DNA of 52,981 nucleotides from JAEUIA01 sp038330085. Its GTDB lineage: Bacteria > Planctomycetota > UBA1135 > GCA-002686595. This document shows positions 52,125 through 52,981 of the stretch, one piece after another. The stretch is taken from positions 1 through 52,981 of the forward strand of contig JBBQNP010000014.1 in assembly GCA_038330085.1 (NCBI GenBank), written 5' to 3'. The notes beneath the pieces are model-generated. The model was not told the origin of the DNA and ran no database searches. It saw only the letters and a program-made list of their open reading frames with translations. Position 1 is the stretch's first letter. Every line of letters starts with the position of its first letter. A program made the position numbers and the translations under genes.

Positions 52125-52981
52125 ATGACTGATGAATCCGCAATCGCGGACACGCCCGAGATCCGTCCCAATGTGCCTGTTTCCAAGGGCAAACCGCGCA
52201 AACCACGTTGGCGGCGCCGTATCGTCGAAGCCGGACTCGGGCTGTTGCTCGCGCCCGTCGCCGTGTGGTTCGTCGTGCGTGCCGTGAACGGCAATCAGGG
52301 CCTCGCGCGCGTGCTCGACGACGAGGTCGCGGTGCAAACCGACTACGCGCGCGGCACGCAGACCATCGTGTCGACGCCGGGCTATCGGCCGTACGTGCCC
52401 TGGATGCAGGAGGTTTTTCGCTTCGACAAGAGCCCCAACGCGTTCGTGATGAAGGGCAACGTTCAGGTCGACGACAACCACGTGCCGCGCTTGTTGGTGC
52501 GCGCGAACGACGGCTCGAGCTTTTGGTTCGACGAGCTGACGTTGCAGTACGCGCTGATGCCCGACCAAGCGGCGTTCGTGCTCGAGGACTCGGGGCCCGC
52601 CGATGCGTTCAAGCAAGAGCTCGTGCGTGCGCAAGCGCGTGCGATCCTGCGCGACGAGTTCGGGCGCTTCTCGGCGGAGGACGTCGTGCGGCCGGAGAAC
52701 TTGCGCGACGCGACGCAACGGAGCCTCGATCGCTTGAACGCAGCGTTGAACCCGCACGGCATCGAGGTGCTCGAGGTGTCGACGCCCAAGCCGGCATTCG
52801 ACAAGACGTACGAGGAGCAGATCGCGCGCCGCAAGGTCGCCAACCAGGAGGTCGAGCACCTCAAGGCCGAGCTCGACCAGCTCACGCAGGTGAAGATCCA
52901 GCGCGAACAGGCCGTGCGCAACTCGAAGGAGGTCGAGATGAAGAAGCTCGAGGGCAACCTCGCGGCCGATTTGTCCGCAGC
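52125..52981 (+). CDS. SPFH/band 7 domain membrane protein, 3' end missing
   Basis: 285 codons from ATG 52125 to the right edge, still open. A basic cytoplasmic start (KGKPRKPRWRRRIVEAG) is followed by one transmembrane helix (LGLLLAPVAVWFVVRAV). The SPFH/prohibitin fold follows (GYRPYVPWMQEVFRFDKSPN, LLVRANDGSSFWFDELTLQY) and RAQARAILRDEFGRFSAEDV, LNPHGIEVLEV. It then enters a coiled coil rich in Glu/Lys (about 215 onward) typical of HflK/flotillin-like proteins. It probably organises membrane complexes. The 202-nt gap to yceI is divergent with no motif that I can call. Confidence 0.85.
   Translation, partial: MTDESAIADTPEIRPNVPVSKGKPRKPRWRRRIVEAGLGLLLAPVAVWFVVRAVNGNQGLARVLDDEVAVQTDYARGTQTIVSTPGYRPYVPWMQEVFRFDKSPNAFVMKGNVQVDDNHVPRLLVRANDGSSFWFDELTLQYALMPDQAAFVLEDSGPADAFKQELVRAQARAILRDEFGRFSAEDVVRPENLRDATQRSLDRLNAALNPHGIEVLEVSTPKPAFDKTYEEQIARRKVANQEVEHLKAELDQLTQVKIQREQAVRNSKEVEMKKLEGNLAADLSA

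Overview
The window is 53 kb of GC-rich (roughly two-thirds G+C by eye) bacterial chromosome carrying about 41 protein-coding genes, one gene remnant, no recognisable rRNA or tRNA gene, no CRISPR array and no transposase. The organism is Gram-negative with an outer membrane (TamA/TamB pair, lipoproteins, Lol/Att-type ABC system). Expanded ECF sigma factors, a FecR-like protein fused to carboxypeptidase-regulatory (CnaB) repeats, DUF4331, a stand-alone threonyl-tRNA editing domain and a GH20-like enzyme would fit a high-GC planctomycete, with a myxobacterial-type lineage as the alternative. That assignment is inference; there is no marker gene here to settle it.

Layout. (1) 1-16.4 kb, all on +: an exopolysaccharide locus with a priming sugar-phosphate transferase (cut by the left edge), six GT-B (GT4-like) glycosyltransferases, one GT2, a nucleotide-sugar epimerase/dehydratase, a small DUF5658-like membrane protein, an alpha/alpha-toroid polysaccharide-active-like protein and a membrane-anchored sulfatase-superfamily enzyme without the CxPxR motif. 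No flippase, polymerase or export genes are in view. (2) 16.4-23.1 kb, minus: tamA-like (lipidated) and tamB. (3) 24.1-28.3 kb: ECF sigma plus ChrR-like zinc/cupin anti-sigma on minus, divergent from DUF4331 protein, small lipoprotein and DUF4198 protein on +. (4) 28.3-34.0 kb, minus: an attEFGH-like operon (ATPase, fused double permease, lipocalin/CrtC-like protein) running by overlap into truD. (5) 34.3-35.3 kb, +: a coupled SRPBCC plus threonyl-tRNA editing-domain pair. (6) 35.6-44.6 kb, minus: GH20-like enzyme, a membrane protein, and AddAB-type helicase-nuclease. (7) 45.0-49.2 kb, minus: ECF sigma, FecR/CnaB protein, TPR protein. (8) 49.4-53 kb: lipoprotein, small membrane protein, polytopic membrane protein, YceI protein and an SPFH-domain protein cut by the right edge.

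Genes are tightly packed; ten adjacent pairs overlap by 4 nt (ATGA/GTGA) or 1 nt (TGATG), implying translational coupling. The long gene-free gaps (4.2-4.6, 10.1-11.2, 23.1-24.1 and 44.6-45.0 kb) share a family of hairpin elements. In all four gaps the element points the same way as both flanking genes. Its stems are kept by compensatory and G-U changes. This is the best candidate here for an undescribed RNA-level element.
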